64,000 bases of DNA from Cryptomeria japonica (Eukaryota > Streptophyta > Pinopsida > Cupressales > Cupressaceae): NCBI RefSeq assembly GCF_030272615.1, contig NC_081410.1, positions 118,613,140-118,677,139 of the forward strand, in the 5' to 3' direction. Below, piece after piece: positions 1 through 11,290 of this stretch. Position 1 is the stretch's first letter. Each line of letters begins with the position of its first letter. The notes under the pieces are model-generated. The model was not told the origin of the DNA, did no database searches, and was given only the letters and a program-made list of their open reading frames with translations. The translations under genes and the position numbers were made by a program.

Positions 1-2379
1 TAATTTTTTGCACAATAGTCTGTGGACATTTTTGTACACTTACACATATCCATATCATGCTATCCTACGAAGACCTTGGATTCATATGATGCATACAGCT
101 AATAAAAAGTTTCTTCGACTAACAAGGCGTGTTATGCGTTTTCACTCATGACCGCTCCAAAACGGTAGTACGCAATGACTAACACGCCTATTAGTGCATG
201 TTTTACACCGTCGATTTTACAATCAACGGGCAGCGATTGACTAACACAATGCTAACACACTGTACAATAGGTGCTCCCGCTCCAAAGCGGACCTTTTGTA
301 CAACATGTTAGTGACAAGTTAGTCAATCGCAACCGTTAATTGAATAATAGATGGTGTAAAACTCTCTACTAACCTGCATGTTAGTAAATTCGTACTTCAT
401 TTTCGAACCAGAATACACGCATGCACGACTAACACACGTGTTAGTCAATCCGTACTGTCTTTTTGGAGCCAGAATAGACGCATTCGATCGTAGCTCCAAA
501 ACAGACATTTTTTGTTATTGTAGAATATTTATGTAATAAATAGTAAATTATATTAAAATAAGAAGACCAAAAAACTTGTGTAAAATTATCTACATAAACC
601 AAATTTATATGGGTATTTCTACATATTGATTTGAATCATTTGAAGATAATTTGAATATTAGTGTTATGATATATATTTTACGTATATTGTTGTCTTAGAA
701 TGAGTGGTATTAGATATATGAGCTTGTCAACCTAATCGGGTACATTCAATTGTTAATCGTGGAAGGACTAACACGCGTGTTAGTCAATCCGTACGACGGA
801 GTCCGCATGACCACAGCTATTACGCGACTAACATGCGTGCGGCTATTCTAGTAAATCCTTACTATGGTTTTGGAGCCAGAATAGACGAGTGCGCATCTCA
901 GGAAGCATAATGAAAAAAGGTGCCCCCTTATGGATGGAAGAAGTTCCTGCTTGATTATGGAACTAAAAATTACAAATAATGGAAAGTCACACTATCGGGA
1001 TAAGTAACCCCGATAAAAACATGCAACAAATACTAGCTGTTGATCGGTGTATCATATATCGATAACAATGCCTGGAAATCCAAGATCGGACCTATCGGCA
1101 TCACTCTCGCCGATTATATTATGAAGTCAACAACGGTTATATCGGAGAAGCATATACCGATAAGGCTCATCAGTATAGTGAACATAAGCGGCAAAAGCAT
1201 AAAATTGTCTTGCCGATAACCGATGAGGTTATCGGTAAGACATACTGAAAAGCGCAATAGTGGAAATGTCCATCATTGAAGGTTGTAGCGAAAAGAAAGT
1301 CTGAATAGCTTCGCCCAGACGTGACAGACCAAATAGACACGGGCCACCGAGCAAAAACTAACACCAATTCTAACCCTATTGCGGCGGACGCGTCTATTCT
1401 GGCTCCAAAACAACAGTACAACGAGACTAACATGCGTGTTTGTCGCATGTTTTACCACAGCTACTACCATGACTTTTTGGAACCAACAAACACGTGTCCC
1501 GTACAATATCTAACCCTAAAGTGAATAATTTCCCACTAAAGCAAAACAAGAATAATTTTCCACTAAAGCAAAACAAGAAAATTTTCCCACTACATATAAA
1601 GCAAAACAAGAAAATTTCCCCACTGCATATAAAGCAAAATAAAAAAAGAAAACAAAGAATTGAAACTCTGAATATACAAACACAAAAAAAATGACTTGTC
1701 TACATACTTGACAACCTTAAAAAATGAAGCCTCCTTCAACAACGCAGGCTGCCCTTCAATAATAACTCGCAGCCTCCTTCTTCAAGCCCTTCTTTCCCTT
1801 CAACAATAGCAGAAGACTTCAACAATGAGGAATCCCAACAATGAGGACACTTTCTTTAATCATGCATCAGTCCCATTAGTCCTCTTTTTTTCCACATGAG
1901 ACAGAAAATGGCGCGAGGTATTCTAAAACGGAGGTACAGGGATGCATAGTACAGTTTGCCTAACACGCATGTTAGTGGTAGGTTGTACATCGTCAATTTT
2001 TCAATGAACGATTGCAATTGACTAAGGACTAAGCCAGTGCGTTTTGGAAGCCCACGCCCTCTTTTTCATGTTGTTTTGCCATCCGAACGCGGTCATCTAC
2101 AGTTACCGCCGGTTGTTTGTTTTTCATGGCTTTTAATGTGCGTGTTATGCACAACACATCGCTGCAAGCCACGGCCCAGGATCTCTCGTCCTCCGGCATG
2201 TCCACGTAGTTTCGCGTGGGCCCCGACGTTTGAAACCAGCGAGTCTAGGACAAGTCCACATCATTTTCTGTGGGTCCGACGACTGTGCCAAATTGGCATG
2301 GTATGCATGTCTCGAACATGTATGTCGATGCATGTCATTGGTACGACATGTCACTTTTGGAGCTAGAATAGACCCGTCT
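1..2379. mobile_element. Remnants of TIR elements related to the 14.8-kb element
   Basis: Several copies of the terminal motif of the big element at 24247-39026 occur here. Right-facing ends (GGAGCCAGAATAGACG-type) end near 485, 892 and 2379, and a left-type end (GGACGCGTCTATTCTGG) starts at 1386. The last 180 bases before 2379 also resemble the subterminal DNA of the big element, for example GTACGACATGTCACTTTTGG. The region shares the GACTAACA/TGTTAGTC inverted repeat (perfect 20-base palindrome at 766-785) and the CCGATAACCGAT / TATCGG blocks (1020-1240) with the inside of that element. No matching target duplication was found for any pair of ends, so individual copies cannot be delimited. 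The element probably starts before the window. Confidence 0.6.
766..785. repeat. Perfect 20-bp palindrome of the GACTAACA family
   Basis: The sequence GACTAACACG/CGTGTTAGTC is an exact palindrome. Diverged versions lie near 369, 427, 822, 1433 and 1962, and about twenty more sit inside the 24-34 kb element. Its function is unknown; it may be a protein-binding site of the transposon family or only a structural repeat. Confidence 0.75.
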
Positions 2380-4282
2380 AGTCAAGGATGGGAGGGCATC
2401 CATTTCTTATGACATGACATTGAAACCTTGCTCTCAACAAGACTTGATCTCTAGTGAGCTCATTAAGAACAATTCAACTTCACTAGTAGACCTAATACTT
2501 TGTATGTAAGTGGTTTTTAAACTAAGAATGGTATGTTTAGTTTGAATTTGTAAGTGCTAGCATGGCATGTCTATGGTGATTAAGGATTACAAATAAATTT
2601 GAAAAAATATTAACAAAATAAATATTTGGCAGTTGTTACATGTCTTTAAGGTAAAGATTCATTTATCAATATTTGAAAATCTTTTAGTTGCATTTTTCTT
2701 TCTCAATTTTTAAAATTTATTGTCTTAGTAAATTTGTTGTGGCATTTGGAATATTTTTGGTGTAATATTTTTTGTCTTTGTCGCAATATTTGAGCATCCG
2801 TCATAGCAATAACATTTTTGCCTCAAGAATTCACAACTTTTGAAAGTGATGTTTTCATATAGAAGAGATGAATTGATCATGCATGATTTTCTTTTAAAAT
2901 GTGAGTTTGTTTTATGTTCTTTTCTTATTCTTCTTTTAGTCGCCTCATCAAGATCCATTTTCATTATATATACTTTTTTAAGTTTTTGTTTACAAAAGAA
3001 TAATTTACAATCTTGTTATTTCTTTAAAAAAATTGAATTGTAGTCAATATTTTGCCACTATGATTCTTGCTTGACCACTTTGTTAATTTGCTAAGAGTCT
3101 CTTATAGTTTTGCATACACACTTATCATCTAGCTCTAGTTCTTTTCAGGATTATATTTTCTTCCCCTTACTTTTGAAGATATATCCATAATAACTACCCA
3201 AAAATGAGAGCATTTGAATAATGAGATCCCTAAGAATACATTGCTATTTTAAAAGACTACTCTATGCACGCAACTCATCTAGTTCCAAGTGTGGATGTTT
3301 CATTTTATTTAGTTTAATTGTTTTGGTATAAATTAGGAAAGATTGTATATATTAATTGTAGATTCATTTGTTAGTAAAGTGATTATTAGAATATGAATAA
3401 TTATTATTTTTAATATATTGTGTGTTTTTGTTGTTGTGTGCTTGTTATTGTTTATTTCATTAAAAAAAAATCTTTAATAGTAAAAGTTACATAAATTTTG
3501 GTACATAACTTTAAAAAAAGAATTTAGCAAATGCTAAAAGACTTCTTCACGTGATCTTTCTAGGGAATCTTTTGATTAGATGTGAATTCCAAGGTCAATA
3601 CTAGAAAATTATATAATAGATGATAGACTGTCAAACATAAAAATTCAAACATAGATCAATCATTTTGAACCATAAGACAATAAAATTTTTGTTGGCATTT
3701 AATTACAAAATATTTTCTTGCTGACCTTTTACTTCGAAAAGTCACTTTCTATTAAGAACAAAGATTATTTCATGTGTGAAAGATATAATTTTCTTTATAA
3801 AAGATTTTTTAAAAGAATTGTATTTCTAAAAAGCTAAAAAAAATAATCTTTTTTTCCTTCCTTTTGTTAATTTAGCTACAATTTTATTTCTAAAAACATA
3901 AAAAATAAAGTTTAAATTTTCTCATGTTTGTTGGTTTAGCTACACATTAGTTTCTATAAAATGCAAAAAGGATAATCATTTTAATATGTATTTTATTAAA
4001 CTCATTTAAATTGATTATTCTTTGTCAAGCAATTAGTGAAGTATCCCTTTATTAACCAAGTTTATAATTTAAAATAGCCTAATTTTTTGTAGTCTTAGGA
4101 AGACATTACATGAGGATTGTGAAAGGAGGCCTTTGTGTCTGACCTTATCCTATCTATTTTAATCTAACAAGTAAATGTCATCAATGGGCAATAGAGGAGA
4201 TTTAGATCCCCTCCTATTTTGTAATTGTTAAAAAATCAATATTTCAAGCAAACTTTTTGTCTGGTAGCATCAAGCAAATTCG
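2380..4282. other. AT-rich spacer, no gene seen
   Basis: Both strands have dense stop codons and there are long A/T runs. No domain, exon pair or repeat could be supported. The short open frames here encode nothing recognisable. Confidence 0.6.
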
Positions 4283-4851
4283 AAGGTGACACATGAGCAA
4301 GCTATAAAGAGAATTTTCAAATACTTGAAAGGTACTGCAGATTATGGACTTTGGTATAAAAAGGGTGGAGATTTTATGTTGAAAGCCTATACTGATGTAG
4401 ATTGGGCTGGAAATGTTGATGACCGGAAGAGTACTAGTGGTGGTACATTCTTTTTACGGGACAAATTGGTCTCCTAGTTTAGTAAGAAACAAGATTCAGT
4501 TTCCCTATCTATTGTTGAAGCAGAGTATATTGCAGCAACATCTTGTTGTATTCGAGTAATGTGGATGAGACACACTCTTAAGGATATCAAGGTAACATAT
4601 GATAAAGCAATTCCTATTATGGGTGACAATACAAGTGCAATAAACATTTCAAAGAATCCAGTTATGCATTCAAGAACAAGGTATATTTCAATTAGATATC
4701 ATTATTTAAGGAGATAGTTGTTGAGAAGAATGTTCGATTGGAATAAATTTCTATGAAAGAGTACGTTGCAAATATTTTCACTAAGGCATTCACAAAGGAT
4801 ACATTTGAGTTTCTTCGAGAGAAGCTTGGGGTCATTTCCCCTCCTAGCTAG
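4283..4851 (+). pseudogene. Ty1/copia RNase H domain, C-terminal relic
   Basis: The frame opens with KVTHEQAIKRIFKYLKGT and runs through DVDWAGNVDDRKSTSGG, then after breaks through VEAEYIAATSCC and an ending EFLREKLGVISPPS before a stop at 4849-4851. These are hallmarks of the RNase H domain at the end of copia polyproteins, which degrades the RNA strand during reverse transcription. A TAG at about 4476, further stops and frame changes make it non-functional. Integrase and reverse transcriptase are missing upstream, so the element is 5'-truncated at about 4.27 kb. A polypurine tract and an LTR follow in the expected order, which supports the assignment. Confidence 0.88.
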
Positions 4852-5174
4852 GTGCATTATGGGGATGCATCTTTCTAGGGGGAGCTTTCATGCCTATTTC
4901 TTTTCTTGGATTGATGTTGTGACTGCTCTCAAGGGGAGCAGTGGTGTGTGCAGTGTTGTTGTGACCTTTGTCCTTTATGGCAAAGGGGGAGAGATTGAGC
5001 AGGTTTGATATGTTGGGAAGAGATTGAACAACTTTGATCTTTGAAGAAGAGATTGAGTTAGCAGTTTGAAGATTGAGATTGGGAGAGAGTGTAGAAATGT
5101 GATGTATATGTTTGGAGAGATATTGAGCAGTATTATTCTTCTTTGAGGTGTCGTCAAGTGTTGTCATTAATGAC

Positions 5175-5185
5175 AAAGGGGGAGA
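5175..5185 (+). other. Polypurine tract of the copia relic
   Basis: The purine run AAAGGGGGAGA lies directly before TGTTGGAAGC, the usual copia arrangement for priming plus-strand DNA synthesis. A similar purine run occurs near 4980. Confidence 0.7.
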
Positions 5186-5186
5186 T

Positions 5187-5664
5187 TGTTGGAAGCATGC
5201 ATTGATGTGTTGTTGTGGTTGTCATTGATGTCAAACTCGTTGTTCTGAATTGGTTCAGAATGTTTGTGGTGTAGAGTTATCTTATTGTGTTGTTGATATT
5301 GCAATTGTTCCATTGGTTGTTTCGAAAGTGTTTTATTTTGGAATATGTTTCTAGCATTGAGTGTTGTTGTTATCTTCATTGGATATAGTTTTGGTATTAT
5401 GGATATGATGGTTATGTGGTCCGAAAACATCTTTGTGTTCTCTGGGTGTTGTGGCATTAATCATTGCTAGTTGTGAGATTCTACATTTTGACCTATCCTT
5501 AGGTCCAAATATGATTTGTGGAAGCATGTTTGATATGTTGTGGGTATCACAATAGTGTGTGGAGATCTACGTTTGAGTTATTTGCATTGGAAAGTATGTT
5601 GTTGATTGTTAATTGCTTATATGGATGTGTAGTGTGTGGATATGTTGTTGGTTATGTTTCGATG
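5187..5664 (+). mobile_element. Copia 3' LTR, first part (interrupted)
   Basis: The LTR starts TGTTGGAAGCATGC right after the polypurine tract. It is broken at 5664 by the LTR element 5665-10882 and resumes after the target duplication CGATG at 10883. The copia element is therefore older than the nested one. Confidence 0.7.
5660..5664. repeat. Target-site duplication CGATG, left copy
   Basis: The same five bases follow the right LTR at 10883-10887. A 5-bp duplication is typical of LTR retrotransposon integration. Confidence 0.85.
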
Positions 5665-5978
5665 TGTTAGCCCTATATTTTTTCTCATTCCTAAAGCCTC
5701 ATGATTAGCAAAAAATCAGCTATTTTTAATGTTTTAATGCTGAAGTTTTTGTGGCCAAACTCCATATCAGCTGAAAGATTTTAATTCTTTAATATTCGAG
5801 TTACCCATATGTCCAAATAATTAAATCTCAAGTTTTATGTTTCATACGCCAAAATGATTTATGGGTTATGCTCTACTTGGCTCATTTATTCTACAGTTAA
5901 AATTTCACAAGAAATGGAGCCCTCAATAAAAAGCTATGCAGGTTTTTCTATGGCAGCCCAAAGGAACAATTGCCATTG

Positions 5979-6300
5979 AACTTGAACCTTGAACCTTATT
6001 AGGTTCAAAAGGTTCAAGGTTCAGAGATTCAATGTGTAGCCAAATATGAAAACAAAGTGATAAATCAAATATAATGTGGGTGCAGTTTGTGTTTTTGAAC
6101 CTTCTGATTGAACCCCGCAGGTTCAAGGTTCAAGCAGTTCAAAAAGTTCAAAGTTCAAATTTCGGGTTCATTGTAATTTTTGGTCTTTGAATTTGAACTT
6201 TGAACCTTCTAAGGTTCAAGGTTCAAGGTTCAAGGTTGAAGGCTTGATTTCAGAGGTTCAAATTCAAAGTTCAGAGATTCATCAAATGCAGGTTCAAAGT
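5979..6300. repeat. GGTTCAA/TTGAACC word array in the LTR
   Basis: The word GTTCAA and its complement TTGAAC recur dozens of times in both orientations, for example GGTTCAAGGTTCAAGG. Both orientations occur, so intrastrand pairing is possible. The same array is in the other LTR at about 9460-9782. Its position is upstream of the TATA box, so it lies in the U3 promoter part. Confidence 0.8.
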
Positions 6301-6698
6301 GTGTGACTTCAAAATTTCAACAAATTCAAAATCCAATAACATTGGCATGGCTAATGTTTGTAATTTTCAATGTAATCTAGAACCACGGATTTTCTGAGAC
6401 AAAAAAAATCAATCTCGGTGTGGGGGGCATAACTTTAAATTGAACTATTGGATCGCGCTGAAATTTTAACATGATTTGGAAAACCCTCACCGGAGCAATC
6501 GGAAAATTATTATCTCAATTAAAAGTTATTTATCTTTGAGTACGGGTCTATAAAAATTTTGAGATAAAAAATTTGAAGATTTAAAACAAAAAAAAAAGTT
6601 ATCAGGAAGAGGATAAAAGATAAAAGAAACGATTGATTAATTATCTTTTCAAGAATCAGTTATTGATAACTGAAAGTCTCTTTAAAGAAAGAGAGAGA

Positions 6699-6710
6699 CT
6701 ATATATATGG
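6699..6710 (+). promoter_or_regulatory. TATA box of the 5' LTR
   Basis: CTATATATATGG lies about 680 bp before the LTR end, and the same motif is kept in the right LTR near 10200-10210. This is the probable start point of the element's RNA; the exact cap site cannot be read from sequence. Confidence 0.55.
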
Positions 6711-7386
6711 GGAAAAAAGAAAAGAAAAGGGTTCCGAAAACTGTGAGTTTGGGAGCAGTAGATAAAATTTTGATATGAATTGGATGATAGAATGACTATT
6801 TATTAATGAAATGTTGTGTTATCTTTGAATCTGTGTGTTCTTAGATTTGCAATCTTTCTTAAGTTGATTATGGACACAATATGATTTGATGATCAGTTAC
6901 CTCTGTAATCCTTTTCAATTCATGTTTATTATTGGTTGTTGGATGACTCACATTGTATTGATTTGCTTGATCCCCCTTGCTCTGTGAAGCATGAGAGAGT
7001 ATCGATCGAGCCATTAGTCATTGTTGAGTCCTTATTTTGCTTTGAATTTATACAACAAGAATGTTATGAATCAGAGTCTGTGAACTCTCCTTTGAATATT
7101 CTTATTAGAAATTTCCTATATGTGCAGTTTTGAAGGCATTTATTTGTGTTGATGGATAAATGTTGAAGCCTTTCGACGCTTTCTAGTTAAAAGTGTTAGC
7201 GTATCAACTGTATAATAAATTCATTGTAAATCTTCTAAGAGGGAGTTGTTACTCTCAATTCAGAGGAAGATTATCACTTCAATGATAATCTATCCAGCTG
7301 TTAGTGCTCTTTGTCCTTTATCCCGGGCATTTGGAGTTAGTATGTGTATTTATTTATGAGGGACAAATCTGTTCACTAACAGTTTT

Positions 7387-7401
7387 TTGGCGACTCTGCT
7401 G
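7387..7401 (+). other. Primer-binding-like site
   Basis: TTGGCGACTCTGCTG begins six bases after the LTR end. TGGCGACTCTGCTG-type sites are found after the 5' LTR in some plant Ty3/gypsy elements. I do not assign the tRNA. A second similar string (TTGGCGACTT) lies at 7471-7480. Confidence 0.55.
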
Positions 7402-7492
7402 AAGATTCGAAATCAAAGATCCATGCTTTTCTTTCTCCAGTTTTTGGTGTTTATCTCTATGTGTGCAGGATTGGCGACTTTGTTAAATCATC

Positions 7493-8688
7493 ATGCAAAA
7501 TCAAAAGGTTGCAAGATTGGGGAAAAGACCAAACCCCACCATCTTGAAAATTCTTGAGATGGATGATAAAGTGATGCATGACTTTTGGGATCATTGCAAA
7601 GAAAGTATTACTGAAGCTGTAAAAATAAAGAAAAGTATGGAAGATGACCATGTATCTGCACTCTTATGGATGAGCCTATGCACTCGGTTTCACAAGTTGA
7701 AAGAGTTGGAAGAAAGAACAAATTTGCTGCAAGCACATGAAGAGAGAATATCACAAATTAAAGAGGAATTAAGAGTTGATGATGAGGATGCTCCAGCTAT
7801 TTCATTTTCTTTTCATTCTTACAACTATCCAGTCTTGAGTGAGCAAGAAATCCAAGGAGCAATGATTCAACCTCATGAAGATTTAACATATGATCAAGAC
7901 AACATTGGAGGTCTTGTGAGCTTGAATGATAGAGATTCGTTGAAATCTTTTTCCTCTCCAGAAGTAGAAAGTTTCAGTTTTGAAATTATTGAAAATCAGT
8001 TTGTCCCAGCAAGTTTTAAAGATGAAAGTTTTCAATTAACACACAGTCAGAATATGCAGCCTTCAATTTTATAGAAGAAGATGGTAAGAATGATTCTTTG
8101 CAAGATTTTAATGAATCTATTCTGGAGTCATTTCACTTTGAAGATACAATGATATTATTTAAAGGTTTATCTAGTGAGGCTTATGTTAGAAATAAAACAA
8201 AATCTTGCTCTATTGAAGATTTTTCTGAAAATATGAAAGACAAAGAATCTTTTGAAATGAATCTAGAGCAAGAAAGCTGCCAAGTTGTTAAAGCATTGCA
8301 ATTTCCAGAATTTTCAAAGGTTTTGAAAGACATTTCTTTCTGTGAAGAGGAAATCATATGTCAATTTTTGTCATCCATTAAAGGAGAAGGCTCTTCTATA
8401 GTAAGCTCAGGTATTGATGCATTTCATGCTTTGGTTGTGGATAGAGAGTTTTCAAATTTGATTGCAGTAAAGAAAGATGAAGTTTTTTCAGCTAGTGTAG
8501 ATCCTATGCTAGATGAAATCTTTCTTTATTCCAAGCTCGGTATAAATGTTGAAATTCCTTTTAAGGGTGGTGATTTTAATAGTAGAAATTCTAAAAATGA
8601 TGCAGTCATTCCTGCAAAAATTTCTGATTGTTATTATTTGCAATCAAAAATAGAAAAATGGTTGAATAGTACCATGCAGGCAATTTAA
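7493..8688 (+). pseudogene. Unrecognised acidic ORF of the LTR element, split by a frameshift
   Basis: The first frame (7493-8074, 193 residues) starts MQNQKVARLGKRPNP and has a charged helical stretch around residues 60-95 (KLKELEERTNLLQAHEERI) that may form a coiled coil. The second frame is open from 8026 and ends at 8688. It continues the same acidic, Ser/Phe-rich composition (NFIEEDGKNDSLQDFNE). The two overlap by 49 bases in the -1 relation, and no canonical slippery heptamer is present, so a one- or two-base indel in a former frame of about 398 codons is likelier than programmed shifting. It has no zinc knuckle, protease or polymerase motif. It lies directly behind the primer-binding site, the place of gag. 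Function is unknown. Confidence 0.55.
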
Positions 8689-8704
8689 GAAAATTCATAA
8701 ATTT

Positions 8705-9145
8705 ATGATGAAAGGTAGTTTTTTTGAAGATGAGCATATATACAGGTTTTTCTTACACATTATTAATCTGAGAGTTAGCAGTGAAACAGTCGCCAAAGGG
8801 TCATTATTCTTAGCTACATTTCATGGTCACAATCCATTGCTGAGGAAAGGCTCATATTTTTCCCAGCCAGTTAACGGTTTTGCATGAGCAGCCTAGAGTT
8901 TCCCTGTGGTAAAGGGATTTCCCACCCATGTACATACTTGCAAATATATTTTTGGTTTGTCGTAGGCTTTAGTGATTTTGGCTTGTTAGTTTTTAGTTTT
9001 TGCCATGTTCCCCTCTCTGCAAGCAGCTCCCCATGCTCTGTTTCTCCTTGACTATGTTGCCCAATGGATGATATACACTGATCTCTCCCAGAGACATTTT
9101 GGATTCTCCTAGTACTTTATAGTCTTGGTCCCCAATCAAAGCCAA
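8705..9145 (+). other. 3' internal region of the LTR element
   Basis: A short open frame (8705-8887, ending FSQPVNGFA) and then non-coding DNA up to the right LTR. The sequence before 9146 is not a strong polypurine tract. Confidence 0.4.
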
Positions 9146-10882
9146 TGTTAGCCCTATATTTTTGTTCATTTCTAAAGCCTCATGATTAGCAAAAAATCAG
9201 CTATTTTTAATGTTTTAATGCTGAAGTTTTTGTGGCCAAACTCCATATCAGCTGAGAGATTTTAATTCTTTAATATTCGGGTTACCCATATGTCCAAATA
9301 ATTAAATCTCAAGTTTTATGTTTCATACGCCAAAATGATTTCTGGGTTATGCTCTACTTGGCTCATTTATTCTATAGTTAAAATTTCACAAGAAATGGAG
9401 CCCTCAATAAAAAGCTATGTAGGTTTTTCTATGGCAACCCAAAGGAACAATTGTCATTGAACTTGAACCTTGAACCTTATTAGGTTCAAAAGGTTCAAGG
9501 TTCAGAGGTTCAATGCGCAGCCAAATATGAAAACAAAGTGATAAATTAAATATAATGTGGGTGCATTTTGTGTTTTTGAACCTTCTGATTGAACCCTGCA
9601 AGTTCAAGGTTCAAGCGGTTCAAAAAGTTCAAAGTTCAAATTTCAGGTTCATTGTAATTTTTGGTCTTTGAACTTGAACTTTGAACCTTCTAAGGTTCAA
9701 GGTTCAAGGTTCAAGGTTCAAGGTTGAAGGCTTGATTTCATAGGTTCGAATTCGGAGTTCCGAGATTCATCAAATGCAGGTTCAAAGTGTGTGACTTCAA
9801 AATTTCAACAAATTCAAAATCCAATAACATTGGCATGGCTAATGTTTGTAATTTTCAATGTAATCTGGAACCACGGATTTTTTGAGACAAAAAAATCAGT
9901 CTCGGTGCGGGGGGCATAACTTTAAATTTAACCGTTGGATCACACTAAAATTTTAACATGATTTGGAAAACGTAGTTTTCTAAATCTTCACTGGAGCGAT
10001 CAGAAAATTATTATCTCAGTCAAAAGTTATTTATCTCTGAGTACGGGTCTATAAAAATTCTGAGATAAAAGATTTGAAGATTTAAAACAAAAAAAAAAGT
10101 TATCAGGAAGAGGATAAAAGATAAAAGAAAAGATTGATTAATTATCTTTTCAATAATCAGTTATTGATAACTGAAAGTCTCTTTGAAGAAAAAGAGAGAC
10201 TATATATATGGGGAAAAAATAAAAGAAAAGGGTTCCGAAAACTGTGAGTTTGGGAGCAGTAGATAAAATTTTGATATGAATTGGATGATAGAATGACTGG
10301 TTATTAATGAAATGTTGTGTTATCTTTGAATCTGTGTGTTCTTAGATTTGCAATCTTTCTTAAGTTGATTATGGACACAATATAATTTGATGATTAGTTA
10401 CCTTTGTAATCCTTTTCAATTCATGTTTATTATTGGTTGTTGGATGACTCACATTGTATTGATTTGCTTGATCCCCCTTGCTCTGTGAAGCATGAGAGAG
10501 TATCGATCGAGCCATTAGTCATTGCTGAGTCCTTATTTTGCTTTGAATTTATACAGCAAGAATGTTATGAATCAGAGTTTGTGAACTCTCCTTTGAATAT
10601 TATTTTCAAAAATTTCCTATGTGTGTAGTTTTGAAGGAATTTATTTGTGTTGATGGATAAATGTTGAAGCCTTTCGATGCTTTCTGGTTAAAAGTGTTAG
10701 TGTATCAACTGTATAATAAATTCATTGTAAATCTTCTAAGAGGGAGTTGTACCTCTCAATTCAAAGGAAGATTATCACTTCAATGATAATCTATCCAGCT
10801 ATTAGTGCTCTTTGTCCTTTATCCCAGGCATTTGGAGTTAGTATGTGTATTTATTTTTGAGGGACAAATCTGTTCACTATCA
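9146..10882 (+). repeat. 3' LTR of the nested retrotransposon
   Basis: 1737 bp, TGTTAGCCC to TCA. It repeats the 5' LTR including the GGTTCAA array (9460-9782) and the TATA box (about 10200-10209). Confidence 0.9.
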
Positions 10883-10887
10883 CGATG
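10883..10887. repeat. Target-site duplication CGATG, right copy
   Basis: Exact match to 5660-5664 and directly adjacent to the LTR end. Confidence 0.85.
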
Positions 10888-11290
10888 ATAGTGGATGGGT
10901 GAATTGATCTTTGGAAAATGTGTTTTGGCCCCCTCTTTCTCCTAGAGTAGATCAGTGTGTATATTTTTAGTTTGGAAAGTGTATTTTGATTTAAGTCGAC
11001 TTGGTTTAAGCGTTGATGATCTATCTTGTATATAAGGATGTCTATGGTTGAGTTGCAAGTGTGTGTAAGGAAAGTGTGATGAATAAAGATGTGAGGATAA
11101 TAAGTGAGGTTCAGTAAAGAGCAGAAGAAGAGTTGTGTTCGAATGATATGCAAGTTGTGTTGAGACTATGACAGAGATTTGAGACAGAGTGTTGCCAATT
11201 GAGATCAGAGTTGTGTACTGTGTTGATGTTGGCTGCTTGATGCGGAGTTCAAGGACAACTTCATGGTCAAGAATCCTTCATGGACAACTA
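10888..11290 (+). mobile_element. Copia 3' LTR, second part
   Basis: Continuation of the LTR begun at 5187. It has a TATA box (TATATAA, 11029-11035) and an AATAAA signal (11082-11087) in LTR order. The right boundary is not pinned; I saw no second LTR to compare with. Confidence 0.5.

Larger units (their letters stand above)
5665..7381 (+). repeat. 5' LTR of the nested retrotransposon
   Basis: 1717 bp, TG...CA ends. It contains an array of GGTTCAA / TTGAACC words (about 5979-6300), a TATA box near 6700, and many bases matching the right LTR over the whole length. The right LTR has an insertion near 9970 absent here. Confidence 0.9.
5665..10882 (+). mobile_element. Complete non-autonomous LTR retrotransposon (5.2 kb)
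   Basis: Two long direct repeats, 5665-7381 and 9146-10882, both start TGTTAGCCC and end CA, and the whole is bracketed by CGATG. The internal region is only 1764 bp and holds a primer-binding-like site and one broken acidic reading frame. No protease, reverse transcriptase, RNase H or integrase is visible. The LTRs differ by scattered substitutions and small indels (by eye around 4-6 percent), so insertion was not very recent. Movement would need enzymes supplied by a relative. A large-LTR, non-coding (LARD-like) class is the nearest description. Confidence 0.9.

Noticed and set aside
1386-2379. A single 994-bp TIR element bounded by GGACGCGTCTATT and its partner near 2379
   Set aside because: The nine bases outside each end (TATTGCGGC and AGTCAAGGA) do not match, so these ends are not shown to belong to one insertion.
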